A stretch of DNA of 12,298 nt. Origin: Nitrosomonas sp. (GTDB lineage: Bacteria > Pseudomonadota > Gammaproteobacteria > Burkholderiales > Nitrosomonadaceae). The stretch covers positions 1 to 12,298 of the forward strand of contig JAOULU010000017.1 in the NCBI GenBank assembly GCA_029881855.1, in the 5' to 3' direction. This document shows positions 1 through 6,844 of this stretch, piece after piece (positions within the stretch are counted from its first letter, which is position 1; each line of letters begins with the position of its first letter). Made by a program: the position numbers and the translations under genes. The notes beneath the pieces are model-generated. The model saw only the letters and a program-made list of their open reading frames with translations, did no database searches and was not told the origin of the DNA.

Positions 1-148
1 ATATAGGATCTTTATCAATATCAATAATCTGCAGATTGAAAATGCCCTGCGCTTGTCGTTTGCGCAGGGCAAGGGTCATTTCTTCACAAAGATGACATTC
101 TTCGCGAACATAAATCACTAAATCTAGTTTTTTATTACGCTCAGCCAT
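1..148 (-). CDS. Glutaredoxin-like (DUF836-type) thiol protein, 3' part beyond window edge
   Basis: Only the first 49 codons are present; the gene runs off the left edge of the window. The translation begins MAERNKKLDLVIYVREECHLC and shows a thioredoxin-fold start: a beta strand (LDLVIYV), then a CxxC redox pair at C18 and C21 (CHLC), a helix (EEMTLALRKR) and a second strand ending IIDIDKDP. This matches small glutaredoxin-like proteins of the DUF836 type, which are presumed cytoplasmic dithiol oxidoreductases of unclear substrate. The ATG lies six bases after the degP stop codon, so it is the next gene of the rpoE operon; in related bacteria a gene of this type commonly sits between mucD/degP and lepA (established knowledge). 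I see no good ribosome binding site, so translation may be coupled to degP. A strong GC-rich hairpin lies inside the coding sequence. The family call is fairly firm; the function is not known. Confidence 0.8.
   Translation of the reverse strand, partial: MAERNKKLDLVIYVREECHLCEEMTLALRKRQAQGIFNLQIIDIDKDPI
43..71 (-). repeat. GC-rich 10-bp inverted repeat followed by a short T run (terminator-like) inside the glutaredoxin gene
   Basis: TGCCCTGCGC at 43-52 and GCGCAGGGCA at 62-71 are a perfect 10-bp inverted repeat with a 9-base loop. In the transcript of the minus strand the hairpin is followed by AUUUUC. The stem is far richer in G+C than its surroundings. It lies about 80 bases into the coding sequence, so it could be an attenuator or partial terminator, or just a consequence of the codons for ALRKRQAQG. 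Confidence 0.5.
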
Positions 149-154
149 ATTATA

Positions 155-1564
155 TTATTTATCTGTCTCAGGCAGTTTCATTGTTATGAAAGTATTTAAT
201 TCACCACGCCTGACCAATAATGCAATGTTTCGTCCTTTTTCAATCTCTTTAAGCAATTGATTAAATTGTGCAACAGTCTTCACATCTTTACTGTTTAAAC
301 CAAGAATAACATCACCTGAACGTATGCCGGCTTGGCTGGCAATACCGGGTAGAATATCTTCTACCAATAACCCATTCTTAACATTTAATTCCTTTTTCTT
401 CTCTAAAGTAATCTCACTCAAAGCAAGCCCAAGGCTATTAGATATCTTAGGCTTTTTTCCAGGTTCTGGTAGACTATTTTCCGTTGTTTTTTCAGATGGT
501 ATTTCACCTATTTTAATATTTATTTTTTTTATTGATCCGTCACGCCATACGCTAACGGGAACATCTGTGCCTGGCTGCGTATTGCCAACCATACGTGGTA
601 AATCAGAAGAATTTTCAACTTCTATGGTATTAAATTTGAGTATGATATCCCTTGCTTCAAGACCTGCTTTGTCCGCAGGACCATCTTTTTGCACAGATAC
701 AACTAATGCGCCGTGTGCTTTGGCTAAACCAAAGGATTCAGCCAACTCTTTTGTAACCTCCTGAATCATAACCCCGATTCTTCCTCTACTAACTCTGCCA
801 TTCTCTTTTAGTTGATTAGCTATATCAGTTGCAACATTAATCGGAATGGCGAATGATAGGCCCATGAAACCACCTGTTCGACTATATATCTGTGAATTAA
901 TACCTACGACTTCGCCTTTCATATTAAATAATGGCCCACCAGAATTCCCAGGATTAATGGCAACATCTGTTTGAATAAATGGAACATAATTTTCTTGTGC
1001 TAGTGAACGCCCTTTTGCACTCACAATACCTGCAGTAACGCTATTTTCGAATCCAAATGGAGAACCAATAGCAACTACCCATTCTCCAACTTTTAATTTC
1101 TCAGGGTCACCTTGTGTAACTAAGGGAAGGTTCTTAGCATCGATTCTAATCAATGCTATGTCTGTCTTTTTATCCGTTCCAATAACTTCACCAACGAACT
1201 CTCGCTTATCATTAAGTTTTACTGTTATTTCTTCAGCAGTTTCAACCACATGTGCATTCGTTAGAATATAACCATCTGCACTGATAATAAAACCCGACCC
1301 CATTGATCGTGGTTCTGATCTTCTGGGAGCTGAGAAAGGTTGCATATGACGGCGGAAGAATTCATGAAAGGGCGAATCCTCCGGTATATTAGGTAACCCA
1401 GGTGCTAATTGATTAAGTGATTCGTGCTGTGCTTGTTTGGTACTTATATTAACAACTGCAGCACCATATTTTTCAACAAGACCTGTGAAATTAGGTAATG
1501 CAGCGTTTTGTGAAAAAACACATGTTGGAATACTAAGCAACAAGATTAAAATAAATTGACGCAT
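155..1564 (-). CDS. degP: Periplasmic serine endoprotease/chaperone DegP (MucD, HtrA family)
   Basis: A 469-residue HtrA-family protease that degrades or refolds damaged proteins in the periplasm. Residues 1-19 are a signal peptide (MRQFILILLLSIPTCVFSQ). The trypsin-like domain spans about 25-260 with the full catalytic triad: H105 in TNAHVV, D135 in TDIALI and S208 in GNSGGP. Two PDZ domains follow, at about 262-355 and 375-465, joined by a polar linker rich in P, E, K and S; two PDZ domains point to DegP/DegQ/MucD rather than DegS. The length is normal for MucD. The ATG has a clear ribosome binding site (AAGGGA, 8 bases upstream). It lies downstream of rpoE-rseA-rseB, as in Pseudomonas algU-mucABD, where MucD acts as a negative modulator of the envelope stress response. 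A separate promoter-like sequence with a perfect TATAAT lies in the 139-bp gap before it. Whether it should be named degP, degQ or mucD cannot be settled by sequence alone. Confidence 0.95.
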   Translation of the reverse strand: MRQFILILLLSIPTCVFSQNAALPNFTGLVEKYGAAVVNISTKQAQHESLNQLAPGLPNIPEDSPFHEFFRRHMQPFSAPRRSEPRSMGSGFIISADGYILTNAHVVETAEEITVKLNDKREFVGEVIGTDKKTDIALIRIDAKNLPLVTQGDPEKLKVGEWVVAIGSPFGFENSVTAGIVSAKGRSLAQENYVPFIQTDVAINPGNSGGPLFNMKGEVVGINSQIYSRTGGFMGLSFAIPINVATDIANQLKENGRVSRGRIGVMIQEVTKELAESFGLAKAHGALVVSVQKDGPADKAGLEARDIILKFNTIEVENSSDLPRMVGNTQPGTDVPVSVWRDGSIKKINIKIGEIPSEKTTENSLPEPGKKPKISNSLGLALSEITLEKKKELNVKNGLLVEDILPGIASQAGIRSGDVILGLNSKDVKTVAQFNQLLKEIEKGRNIALLVRRGELNTFITMKLPETDK

Positions 1565-1654
1565 TATTTTTTCCCTTGAGATAAGTCAATGATGATAATT
1601 GCAGTGATTCTGATTATTTAAACGAGTAATCTTAGCATTTGCTAGACTAGTATT

Positions 1655-1660
1655 ATTATA
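1655..1660 (-). promoter_or_regulatory. Candidate -10 element of an internal degP promoter
   Basis: On the minus strand this reads TATAAT, a perfect sigma-70 type -10 hexamer, about 90 bases before the degP start. No good -35 hexamer lies at 16-18 bases spacing (AAACAT at 17 is a poor match), and I see no RpoE-type GAACTT. It may give degP some expression independent of the rpoE promoter. In an AT-rich gap the match could be chance. Confidence 0.35.
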
Positions 1661-1703
1661 CGAAAAATGTATGTTGTATGTTTTCACGGGGTCGTTGCTT
1701 TTA

Positions 1704-2747
1704 TTATTGATTAACCACTGAATCGCCAATTTGTTTTATTGCTTCAAGTGGCACTTCACCGACTGTGGTAATCTTATGATTTTCAAACGTACGGACATAT
1801 ATATTTATGGCACCACGACTGGAATAAAATCCAGGTACAGGTTGTACTGAGTTTTTAGTAATCGGTTCGATAAATACTGAAACAGTCGCAAGACCATCAG
1901 ATAAAGCAATATGATCAACCAGCACTTTATCCCCTGTTAGATTTCGTTTCATTTCTATTACTTTTCTGAAGCCAGATGGAAGGTCTTTAATACTCCAATC
2001 TAATTCGCCGTCTTTAAGAACTATAGTCTGCAAGTTTGTTGTTTTCCAGTCGTCTTCATTTATTGATTGTTCTGGTTTAATCAATTCTTTACTTATGTCA
2101 CTATCAATTTCTAATTGAGCAAAAGCAAATTGCTCGATAATTTCATCAGTATCCAAGACAGCAACTTTTAGTAACAATCCAGTGTCCACATGTATCCATA
2201 ATTTATGGCCATAACGAAGGTTATCTCGTGGCGTGAGTAGAACTGATTGGCATTCATAGCCCGCTACACGCTCCCGATCAACCATAGTGACATGATAATT
2301 CTTACTAATATCACTAAACGGTTGTGGCAATAAATCGGGGAAAAATTTTCGGAACCAGCGTTGTTCCGTATATATTTTTTTACTTTCCGGCAAATAACAT
2401 TTTATTTTGTCATTATTCCGGTAAACAATACGCGGTATTCCATCGAGTACTTCGATTTTCTCATGCTCACCATTTTCATCCACCAAATGTGTAATATGTG
2501 ATGTTTCCATATGCCGATCTGCATAATAAATAAATGTGCCTTTATAATTATGTGAACGAGGAGCAAGTGCAGTTTTTTTAAGCCAGTCCAGCGCCTCATC
2601 AATAGAGGCATCTGGATTCTCGGCATTAACGGGCTGAAGCACACAAAATAGTAATAAAAGCAAAATAAATCTTAAGAAGAAATTTATTTGCCTGGAGACA
2701 TTAATTTGAATTTTACAGTCTAATTTTAAAGCAGAATTCTTTATCAT
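1704..2747 (-). CDS. rseB: Periplasmic sigma-E regulatory protein RseB (MucB)
   Basis: RseB/MucB binds the periplasmic part of the anti-sigma factor RseA and shields it from proteolysis until envelope stress, such as lipoprotein or lipopolysaccharide signals, releases it. From the preferred ATG the protein has 347 residues. The first ~42 form a long signal sequence: a polar stretch, then the core FLRFILLLLLFCVLQ and a likely cleavage after VNA. The mature part has the MucB/RseB N-terminal lipid-binding-like domain (ALDWLKKTA, YKGTFIYYADRHMETSHITH, then the RVAGYECQSVLLTP and LRYGHKLWIHVDTGLLLK segments) and a smaller C-terminal domain ending in GEVPLEAIKQIGDSV. A TTG codon at 2804 gives a 19-residue longer frame, but it adds residues before an already long signal peptide, so I prefer ATG 2747. 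Neither start has a convincing ribosome binding site. The gap to rseA is unusually long (over 200 bp) for this operon and carries an inverted-repeat element. Confidence 0.9.
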   Translation of the reverse strand: MIKNSALKLDCKIQINVSRQINFFLRFILLLLLFCVLQPVNAENPDASIDEALDWLKKTALAPRSHNYKGTFIYYADRHMETSHITHLVDENGEHEKIEVLDGIPRIVYRNNDKIKCYLPESKKIYTEQRWFRKFFPDLLPQPFSDISKNYHVTMVDRERVAGYECQSVLLTPRDNLRYGHKLWIHVDTGLLLKVAVLDTDEIIEQFAFAQLEIDSDISKELIKPEQSINEDDWKTTNLQTIVLKDGELDWSIKDLPSGFRKVIEMKRNLTGDKVLVDHIALSDGLATVSVFIEPITKNSVQPVPGFYSSRGAINIYVRTFENHKITTVGEVPLEAIKQIGDSVVNQ

Positions 2748-2769
2748 TGGAGACAAAAAGATATTCTTG

Positions 2770-2967
2770 TTAACAAGAATGGTTGGAGAATCGGGGTAAT
2801 TCAACTGTTCTATTGTGTTTAATTCTAAGCTTTGACGGATATCCTAAACTACCTGTCCCGTCGTATAAGAATAGCTTTAGGGTTATTTTTTTAATCATTA
2901 CAGCGAGTATCGTACGAAGTAAAATAGGAACAGGTATTTTTTTATAGTACTTAACAAAAGAGCCCAT
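2770..2967 (-). CDS. Possible 65-residue small ORF between rseA and rseB (unrecognised)
   Basis: The frame opens with ATG five bases after the rseA stop codon, with GGTAGG (the end of rseA) at about ribosome-binding distance, and closes 22 bases before the preferred rseB ATG. The product would be basic, with one weakly hydrophobic stretch near residues 11-34 (IPVPILLRTILAVMIKK) and a polar C-terminal half. I do not recognise it. Most of it lies over the 2850-2936 inverted-repeat element, so the frame may be accidental. Its position suggests it could carry translation from rseA across the gap to rseB. Low confidence that it is a real gene. Confidence 0.2.
   Translation of the reverse strand: MGSFVKYYKKIPVPILLRTILAVMIKKITLKLFLYDGTGSLGYPSKLRIKHNRTVELPRFSNHSC
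2850..2936. repeat. 87-bp element bounded by 10-bp inverted repeats, MITE-like or folded mRNA spacer
   Basis: TACCTGTCCC at 2850-2859 and GGAACAGGTA at 2927-2936 are inverted repeats matching at 9 of 10 positions. Just inside, TCGTA (2861-2865) and TACGA (2913-2917) also pair if a small shift is allowed. The inner part is AT-rich. It sits in the rseA-rseB gap, where related operons have little or no spacer. I see no clear target-site duplication and no second copy in this window, so a mobile origin is only a suggestion. Confidence 0.4.
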
Positions 2968-2972
2968 ACTCG

Positions 2973-3524
2973 TTACCTACCGCCAAATCTTTCATGCGAG
3001 TCAACAACAGGATGCATATAGGACGTATGTCCACGAGTCATTGTACCGGGTGAGAACTCTCTATGAACAAAAAGATAATCATTAATCTCTACAGGCGGAT
3101 GTTGATAAATTAGGTTTGAAGGAGGTGTCGATACCATAATGGGTGATGTTAGTCGATTACTTTCGATAGTTGATTGATCAGCAACAAAAGTTTGTTGTGG
3201 CTCATACGAATATTGCAAACCGAACCAGGCCGTAAACATTGCAATAATTGAAGCGGCAATTGAGTATGCAAAAACTTTATTTCGCGAATACTTAGAATTA
3301 TTGGCTGCTGGTGCGAGTATGGTTACTTCTGATTCAAGTTGAGCCTTTACTCGGGGTGCAATATTTGTTGCTAGTTTCGTCGACTGTCTTAATGCATCAC
3401 CAATTAAATGATAAGTTTGCCAGTCTTCATGTAAATCTTCCTGCTTCTTCAATGCCGCAATTATCTTATCTGCTTCTTGCTTTTCAAGTTCTCCATCCAC
3501 CAATGTAGACACTTCATTCTTCAT
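2973..3524 (-). CDS. rseA: Sigma-E anti-sigma factor RseA (MucA)
   Basis: RseA holds RpoE inactive at the inner membrane; stepwise proteolysis of RseA during envelope stress frees the sigma factor. The 183-residue protein has the family layout. A cytoplasmic anti-sigma domain covers about residues 1-60, with the typical start NEVSTLVDGELE, then KKQEDLHEDWQTYHLIGDALR. One membrane segment lies at about 84-103 (VFAYSIAASIIAMFTAWFGL), followed by a periplasmic tail of about 80 residues, the expected region for RseB contact and site-1 cleavage. The tail is rich in P, S, T and H and ends HERFGGR. The start codon follows the rpoE stop after a single base, and its ribosome binding site (AAGGTGG) is formed by the last rpoE codons, so the two are translationally coupled. 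This keeps sigma and anti-sigma factor in step. Confidence 0.92.
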   Translation of the reverse strand: MKNEVSTLVDGELEKQEADKIIAALKKQEDLHEDWQTYHLIGDALRQSTKLATNIAPRVKAQLESEVTILAPAANNSKYSRNKVFAYSIAASIIAMFTAWFGLQYSYEPQQTFVADQSTIESNRLTSPIMVSTPPSNLIYQHPPVEINDYLFVHREFSPGTMTRGHTSYMHPVVDSHERFGGR

Positions 3525-3525
3525 A

Positions 3526-4125
3526 TCACCACCTTTTGTCTTTACTCGTCCCTAATAAAGGGCGCAACTCTTTAGATATTGCATCGCGTGCACGAAAAAT
3601 ACGTGATCGTACTGTACCAATAGGACAATTCATAATATTAGCAATATCTTCATAACTAAGCCCCTCAATTTCTCTCAAAGTAATCGCTGTGCGTAATTCT
3701 TCAGGTAATCCTTTTAAGGTCTGGTTTACTGTTTGAGCAATTTGTTTACTCATCAGTTCACTTTCAGGTGTGTTTATTTCCCTTAAGTTCCCAGCTTCAT
3801 CTAAATTTTCAGCTTCTTCATTATCAATACCTTGCAACGTAGGTGCACGTCTTCCCTGAGAGACTAAATAATTCTTTGCCGTATTTATACCAATTCGATA
3901 CAACCAAGTGTAGAAGGCACTATCACCCCGAAATGCGGGAAGTGCCCTGTAAGCCTTAATAAAGGCCTCTTGAGTTACGTCTTCAACTTCAGCCGAGTCA
4001 CGAATAAATTGTGACAATAGACGTGCTAGCTTTCGCTGATATTTAATTACCAGTAAATCGAATGCTTGCTTGTCTCCGTTCTGAACACGTTCCACCAATC
4101 GTTGATCGACCTCCCGATCACCCAT
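3526..4125 (-). CDS. rpoE: RNA polymerase sigma factor RpoE (AlgU/AlgT, group 4 ECF)
   Basis: A 199-residue ECF sigma factor directing transcription of envelope-stress genes. Region 2 covers about residues 20-90: FDLLVIKYQRKLARL (2.1), AEVEDVTQEAFIKAYRAL (2.2, core polymerase contact) and FRGDSAFYTWLYRIGINTAKNYL (2.3-2.4, -10 recognition). A short acidic linker rich in E, D and N follows at about 100-120. Region 4 covers about 130-190, with LPEELRTAITLREIEGLSYEDIA and the helix-turn-helix CPIGTVRSRIFRARDAI for -35 recognition. There is no region 1 or 3, as expected. The N-terminus MGDREVDQRL and C-terminus DKRW are typical of betaproteobacterial RpoE. The ATG has an AGGGA ribosome binding site 9 bases upstream. 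It heads the operon rpoE-rseA-rseB-degP-glutaredoxin gene and is divergent from nadB, as in many proteobacteria. Autoregulation is known for the family; the evidence for it here is only a weak promoter match. Confidence 0.97.
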   Translation of the reverse strand: MGDREVDQRLVERVQNGDKQAFDLLVIKYQRKLARLLSQFIRDSAEVEDVTQEAFIKAYRALPAFRGDSAFYTWLYRIGINTAKNYLVSQGRRAPTLQGIDNEEAENLDEAGNLREINTPESELMSKQIAQTVNQTLKGLPEELRTAITLREIEGLSYEDIANIMNCPIGTVRSRIFRARDAISKELRPLLGTSKDKRW

Positions 4126-4161
4126 ACTACTTGGTCCCTGAGCATTTTGAGTTAAAAAAAG

Positions 4162-4190
4162 ATTATAGATTAATTATCTATCAATGTTAT
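4162..4190 (-). promoter_or_regulatory. Predicted sigma-70 promoter of rpoE
   Basis: On the minus strand ATAACA (4185-4190) and TATAAT (4162-4167) are separated by 17 bases, a 4/6 match for -35 and a 6/6 match for -10. Transcription would begin near 4155, giving a leader of about 30 bases that includes the AGGGA ribosome binding site of rpoE. Confidence 0.55.
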
Positions 4191-4328
4191 TTTTGATGCG
4201 GCATATCAGTCACAACAAACAAATAATATAATCTACAACTCTTTAATAATATTTTTATAAGTTTGTTTATGGTACAACAGATCAAGTAAATCTCTCAAAA
4301 GAATCTCAGAAACTGCAGGTTACCAGCC

Positions 4329-4358
4329 TGAGAGACAGCTAATTACAATAATTAGTTC
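4329..4358 (-). promoter_or_regulatory. Weak candidate RpoE-type autoregulatory promoter
   Basis: The minus strand reads GAACTA at 4353-4358, close to the RpoE -35 consensus GAACTT, followed by TCTCT after 17 bases (4331-4335) or TCTCA after 19 (4329-4333). The -10 consensus is near TCTGA. One mismatch in the -35 and two in the -10 make this only a suggestion. It would give a leader of about 200 bases. Confidence 0.25.
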
Positions 4359-4417
4359 ACTTAAATTTTCTTTTAATTAAAAAATTAATGGTTAAAGATA
4401 CCCGAAAAGGATACATT

Positions 4418-4445
4418 CTTACATATGATTCCAGTCTGCTATGAT
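4418..4445 (+). promoter_or_regulatory. Predicted extended -10 promoter of nadB
   Basis: CTTACA (4418-4423), a 4/6 match to TTGACA, lies 16 bases before TATGAT (4440-4445), and TGC directly precedes the -10, giving the extended TGn-TATGAT form. Transcription would begin near 4452, giving a leader of about 40 bases. Confidence 0.5.
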
Positions 4446-4490
4446 TAAACACACTAAATTTAAATATATATTGAATAGAATGCAATCTAA

Positions 4491-6080
4491 ATGCAAAACA
4501 AGAATTTTGACACACTGATTATTGGAAGTGGTCTTGCTGGATTTACACTTGCGCTGCATTTAGCACAAGATAAAAAAGTCTGCATCGTAACCAAACTTTC
4601 CGTAAATTCAGGTGCCAGCGGATGGGCTCAAGGCGGCATAGCTGCTGCATTATCAAATAACGACTCGCCTGAAAGGCATATGCACGACACACTTCAAGCT
4701 GGTGCAGGCTTGTGTGATAAAGAAATCACTTACTTAATCGCTACAAAAGGCCCACAAGTCGTGCAATGGTTAATTGATCAAGGCGTTCAATTTAGTCGTG
4801 AAGAAGGAAGCGAAACAGGCTTGCACCTCACCAATGAGGGAGGACATAGTGTACGTCGTATCGTCCATAGTGGCGATACAACAGGTAATGCGATACAACA
4901 AACCTTAATTGAGAAAATTAAGAGCCATCATAATATTAAAGTATTTGAACAGCATATCGCTATTGACCTCATTACCAACGAAAAAGGATCCATTCATACC
5001 GATCAAAACAATAAACGCTGTTTTGGTGCATATATTCTAGATAAACAAAATGGAAAAGTAGGTACTTTTACAGCACAAAATACGGTTCTCGCAACAGGTG
5101 GTGCAAGCAAAGTCTATTTATATACAACTAATCCTGACACAGCAACTGGTGATGGTATTGCTATGGGTTGGCGAGTTGGATGTCGTATTGCCAACATGGA
5201 ATTTATTCAGTTCCATCCAACTTGCTTATACCATCCCCATGCTAGAACTTTTCTAATTAGTGAAGCTGTCCGGGGTGAAGGCGGCCTGCTAAAGCTTCCC
5301 AATGGTGAGCAATTCATGTCAAGACATGACCCACGGGCTGAGTTAGCACCTCGTGACATTGTTGCACGCGCAATTGATTTTGAAATGAAGAAACGAGGGT
5401 TAGATTGTGTTTATCTCGATATCTCACATAAATCTTCGGCTTTTCTTAAAAATCATTTTCCTAATATTTACGCACGTTGCTTGGAGCTGGGTATTGATAT
5501 TACCCAAGAACCTATACCTGTTGTGCCAGCAGCCCATTATACCTGCGGTGGCATTATGACAGATAGAAACGGAAAAACTGATTTAAATAATCTATACGCT
5601 ATTGGCGAGACGGCTCATACCGGCTTACATGGTGCTAACCGATTAGCTAGCAATTCACTGCTCGAATGTTTGGTCGTAGCACAAGCTGCCGCGCATGAGA
5701 TTATGAATCTAGCATCTATTCCGTTAACCGATTTTCCAGATTGGGATGAAAGTCGTGTTACAGATGCCGATGAAGAAATTGTTATTTCTCATAACTGGGA
5801 TGAGCTAAGACGCTTTATGTGGAGCTATGTTGGTATTGTGCGCACTACTAAGCGTTTGCAACGTGCGCAAAGAAGAATAGAGCTGTTACGCGAAGAAATT
5901 AATGAATACTATACTAACTTTCGTGTTACCAGTGATTTGCTAGAGTTACGTAATTTGGTTGATACAGCCGACTTGATTGTGCGCAGCGCACAACTACGTC
6001 ATGAAAGCCGCGGATTACATTTTAGTAAGGACTATCCAGAAACTTTGCCACATGCGAAAGATACCGTATTAAAACGGTAA
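4491..6080 (+). CDS. nadB: L-aspartate oxidase (quinolinate synthesis, NAD biosynthesis)
   Basis: NadB is an FAD enzyme that oxidises L-aspartate to iminoaspartate, which NadA condenses with dihydroxyacetone phosphate to quinolinate in de novo NAD synthesis. The 529-residue protein is of normal length. The FAD-binding GSGLAG loop is at residues 12-17. The family signature SGASGWAQGGIAAAL is at 40-54, and ATGGASKVYLYTTNP at 201-215 marks the succinate dehydrogenase/fumarate reductase-like flavoprotein fold. FIQFHPTCLY, SEAVRGEGG, the AAHYTCGGI segment (H349) and GLHGANRLASNSLLE (R384) form the substrate and flavin site. A helical C-terminal domain from about 435 completes it. An in-frame TAA directly precedes the ATG, so no earlier start is possible; no clear ribosome binding site is seen. 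It is divergent from rpoE and converges on the NYN gene with 12 bases between stops. nadA and nadC are not in the window. Confidence 0.97.
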   Translation: MQNKNFDTLIIGSGLAGFTLALHLAQDKKVCIVTKLSVNSGASGWAQGGIAAALSNNDSPERHMHDTLQAGAGLCDKEITYLIATKGPQVVQWLIDQGVQFSREEGSETGLHLTNEGGHSVRRIVHSGDTTGNAIQQTLIEKIKSHHNIKVFEQHIAIDLITNEKGSIHTDQNNKRCFGAYILDKQNGKVGTFTAQNTVLATGGASKVYLYTTNPDTATGDGIAMGWRVGCRIANMEFIQFHPTCLYHPHARTFLISEAVRGEGGLLKLPNGEQFMSRHDPRAELAPRDIVARAIDFEMKKRGLDCVYLDISHKSSAFLKNHFPNIYARCLELGIDITQEPIPVVPAAHYTCGGIMTDRNGKTDLNNLYAIGETAHTGLHGANRLASNSLLECLVVAQAAAHEIMNLASIPLTDFPDWDESRVTDADEEIVISHNWDELRRFMWSYVGIVRTTKRLQRAQRRIELLREEINEYYTNFRVTSDLLELRNLVDTADLIVRSAQLRHESRGLHFSKDYPETLPHAKDTVLKR

Positions 6081-6092
6081 TTGAAAAAACTG

Positions 6093-6830
6093 CTATTTCT
6101 TACGTTTATCACGAACATAGAGAGATCTTGAGTTGCCATCACCGATTTGCCTTTCTTCTATCTCAAAAATATTGATTGCAGCAACCAGTTCACCTAATTT
6201 TCTATAGCCATAATTTCTCGGGTCAAAGTCAGGGGCTTGTTTTGCAATATTATTACCCACAGGACCTAGTTGTGACCACCCGCTTTCATCAGATGAAGCG
6301 TCCACAGCATTGCGCAACAAACTTACTAGCTTGGTGTCTTGCTTTAATTCACCACTTGATTTCTTAACTATTGCCTGATTTTCATCCGTTTTAACACGCA
6401 ACACTTCCGTATAAATAAACTTGTCACACGCTGAAACAAAAGCAGATGGCGTTTTTTGTTCTCCAAAGCCATATACTAACAGACCAGCCTCCCTAATTCT
6501 TGAGGCAAGTTTAGTAAAGTCACTATCGCTAGACACGATACAAAACCCATTAAATTTGTCTGTGTACAATAAGTCCATGGCATCAATGATCATAGCGCTG
6601 TCCGTTGCATTTTTCCCTTTAGTGTAGGCAAACTGCTGCATCGGTTGAATCGAATGTTGTAAAAGCACCTCTTTCCACCCCTTCAATCCAGGTAACGTCC
6701 AGTCACCATAAATTCTTTTGACACTCGCCACGCCGTAATTGGCTATTTCCGCCAACAAATCATCAACAATAATTGGCTGAGCATTGTCCGCATCAATTAA
6801 AACAGCTAATTTATCTGTATTATTATCCAA
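6093..6830 (-). CDS. NYN-domain (LabA/DUF88-like) putative RNase with C-terminal OST-HTH (LOTUS) domain
   Basis: The 245-residue protein has two domains. Residues about 7-145 form a NYN/PIN-like nuclease fold with the expected acidic residues: D13 and D15 in VLIDADNAQ, D77 in NATDSAMIIDAMDLL, and D102 and D104 in VSSDSDFTKLA. These would bind the divalent metal used to cut RNA. Residues about 165-240 (LVSLLRNAVDASSDESGW, then the NYGYRKLGELVAAINIFEI segment and an RSLYVRDK end) match an OST-HTH/LOTUS domain, a winged-helix RNA-binding module. The combination is known in bacteria, but its substrate and role are not established. The start must be TTG at 6830: an in-frame TAA lies just upstream, no other start codon precedes the first catalytic Asp, and an AGG ribosome-binding-like motif is 7 bases upstream. 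The gene follows pepA on the same strand after 116 bases and may be co-transcribed with it. Confidence 0.88.
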   Translation of the reverse strand: MDNNTDKLAVLIDADNAQPIIVDDLLAEIANYGVASVKRIYGDWTLPGLKGWKEVLLQHSIQPMQQFAYTKGKNATDSAMIIDAMDLLYTDKFNGFCIVSSDSDFTKLASRIREAGLLVYGFGEQKTPSAFVSACDKFIYTEVLRVKTDENQAIVKKSSGELKQDTKLVSLLRNAVDASSDESGWSQLGPVGNNIAKQAPDFDPRNYGYRKLGELVAAINIFEIEERQIGDGNSRSLYVRDKRKK

Positions 6831-6844
6831 ACCTAGACCTATTT

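Larger units (their letters stand above)
4126..4490. other. 365-bp divergent intergenic region, rpoE / nadB
   Basis: The region holds no convincing gene. It contains the candidate promoters listed separately: one sigma-70 and one weak RpoE-type site facing rpoE, and one extended -10 promoter facing nadB. An inverted repeat TCTCAG/CTGAGA brackets the segment at about 4304-4333 and could fold in an rpoE leader transcribed from the distal site. Otherwise it is AT-rich spacer. Confidence 0.6.

Noticed and set aside
324..764. Plus-strand 146-codon frame opposite degP
   Set aside because: It is a shadow of the degP PDZ region; the degP reading frame is supported by a full catalytic triad and signal peptide.
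6062..6079. Hairpin TACCGT-ATTAAA-ACGGTA at the end of nadB as a terminator between the converging nadB and NYN genes
   Set aside because: The stem has only six pairs, lies within nadB codons, and no U run follows it on either strand.
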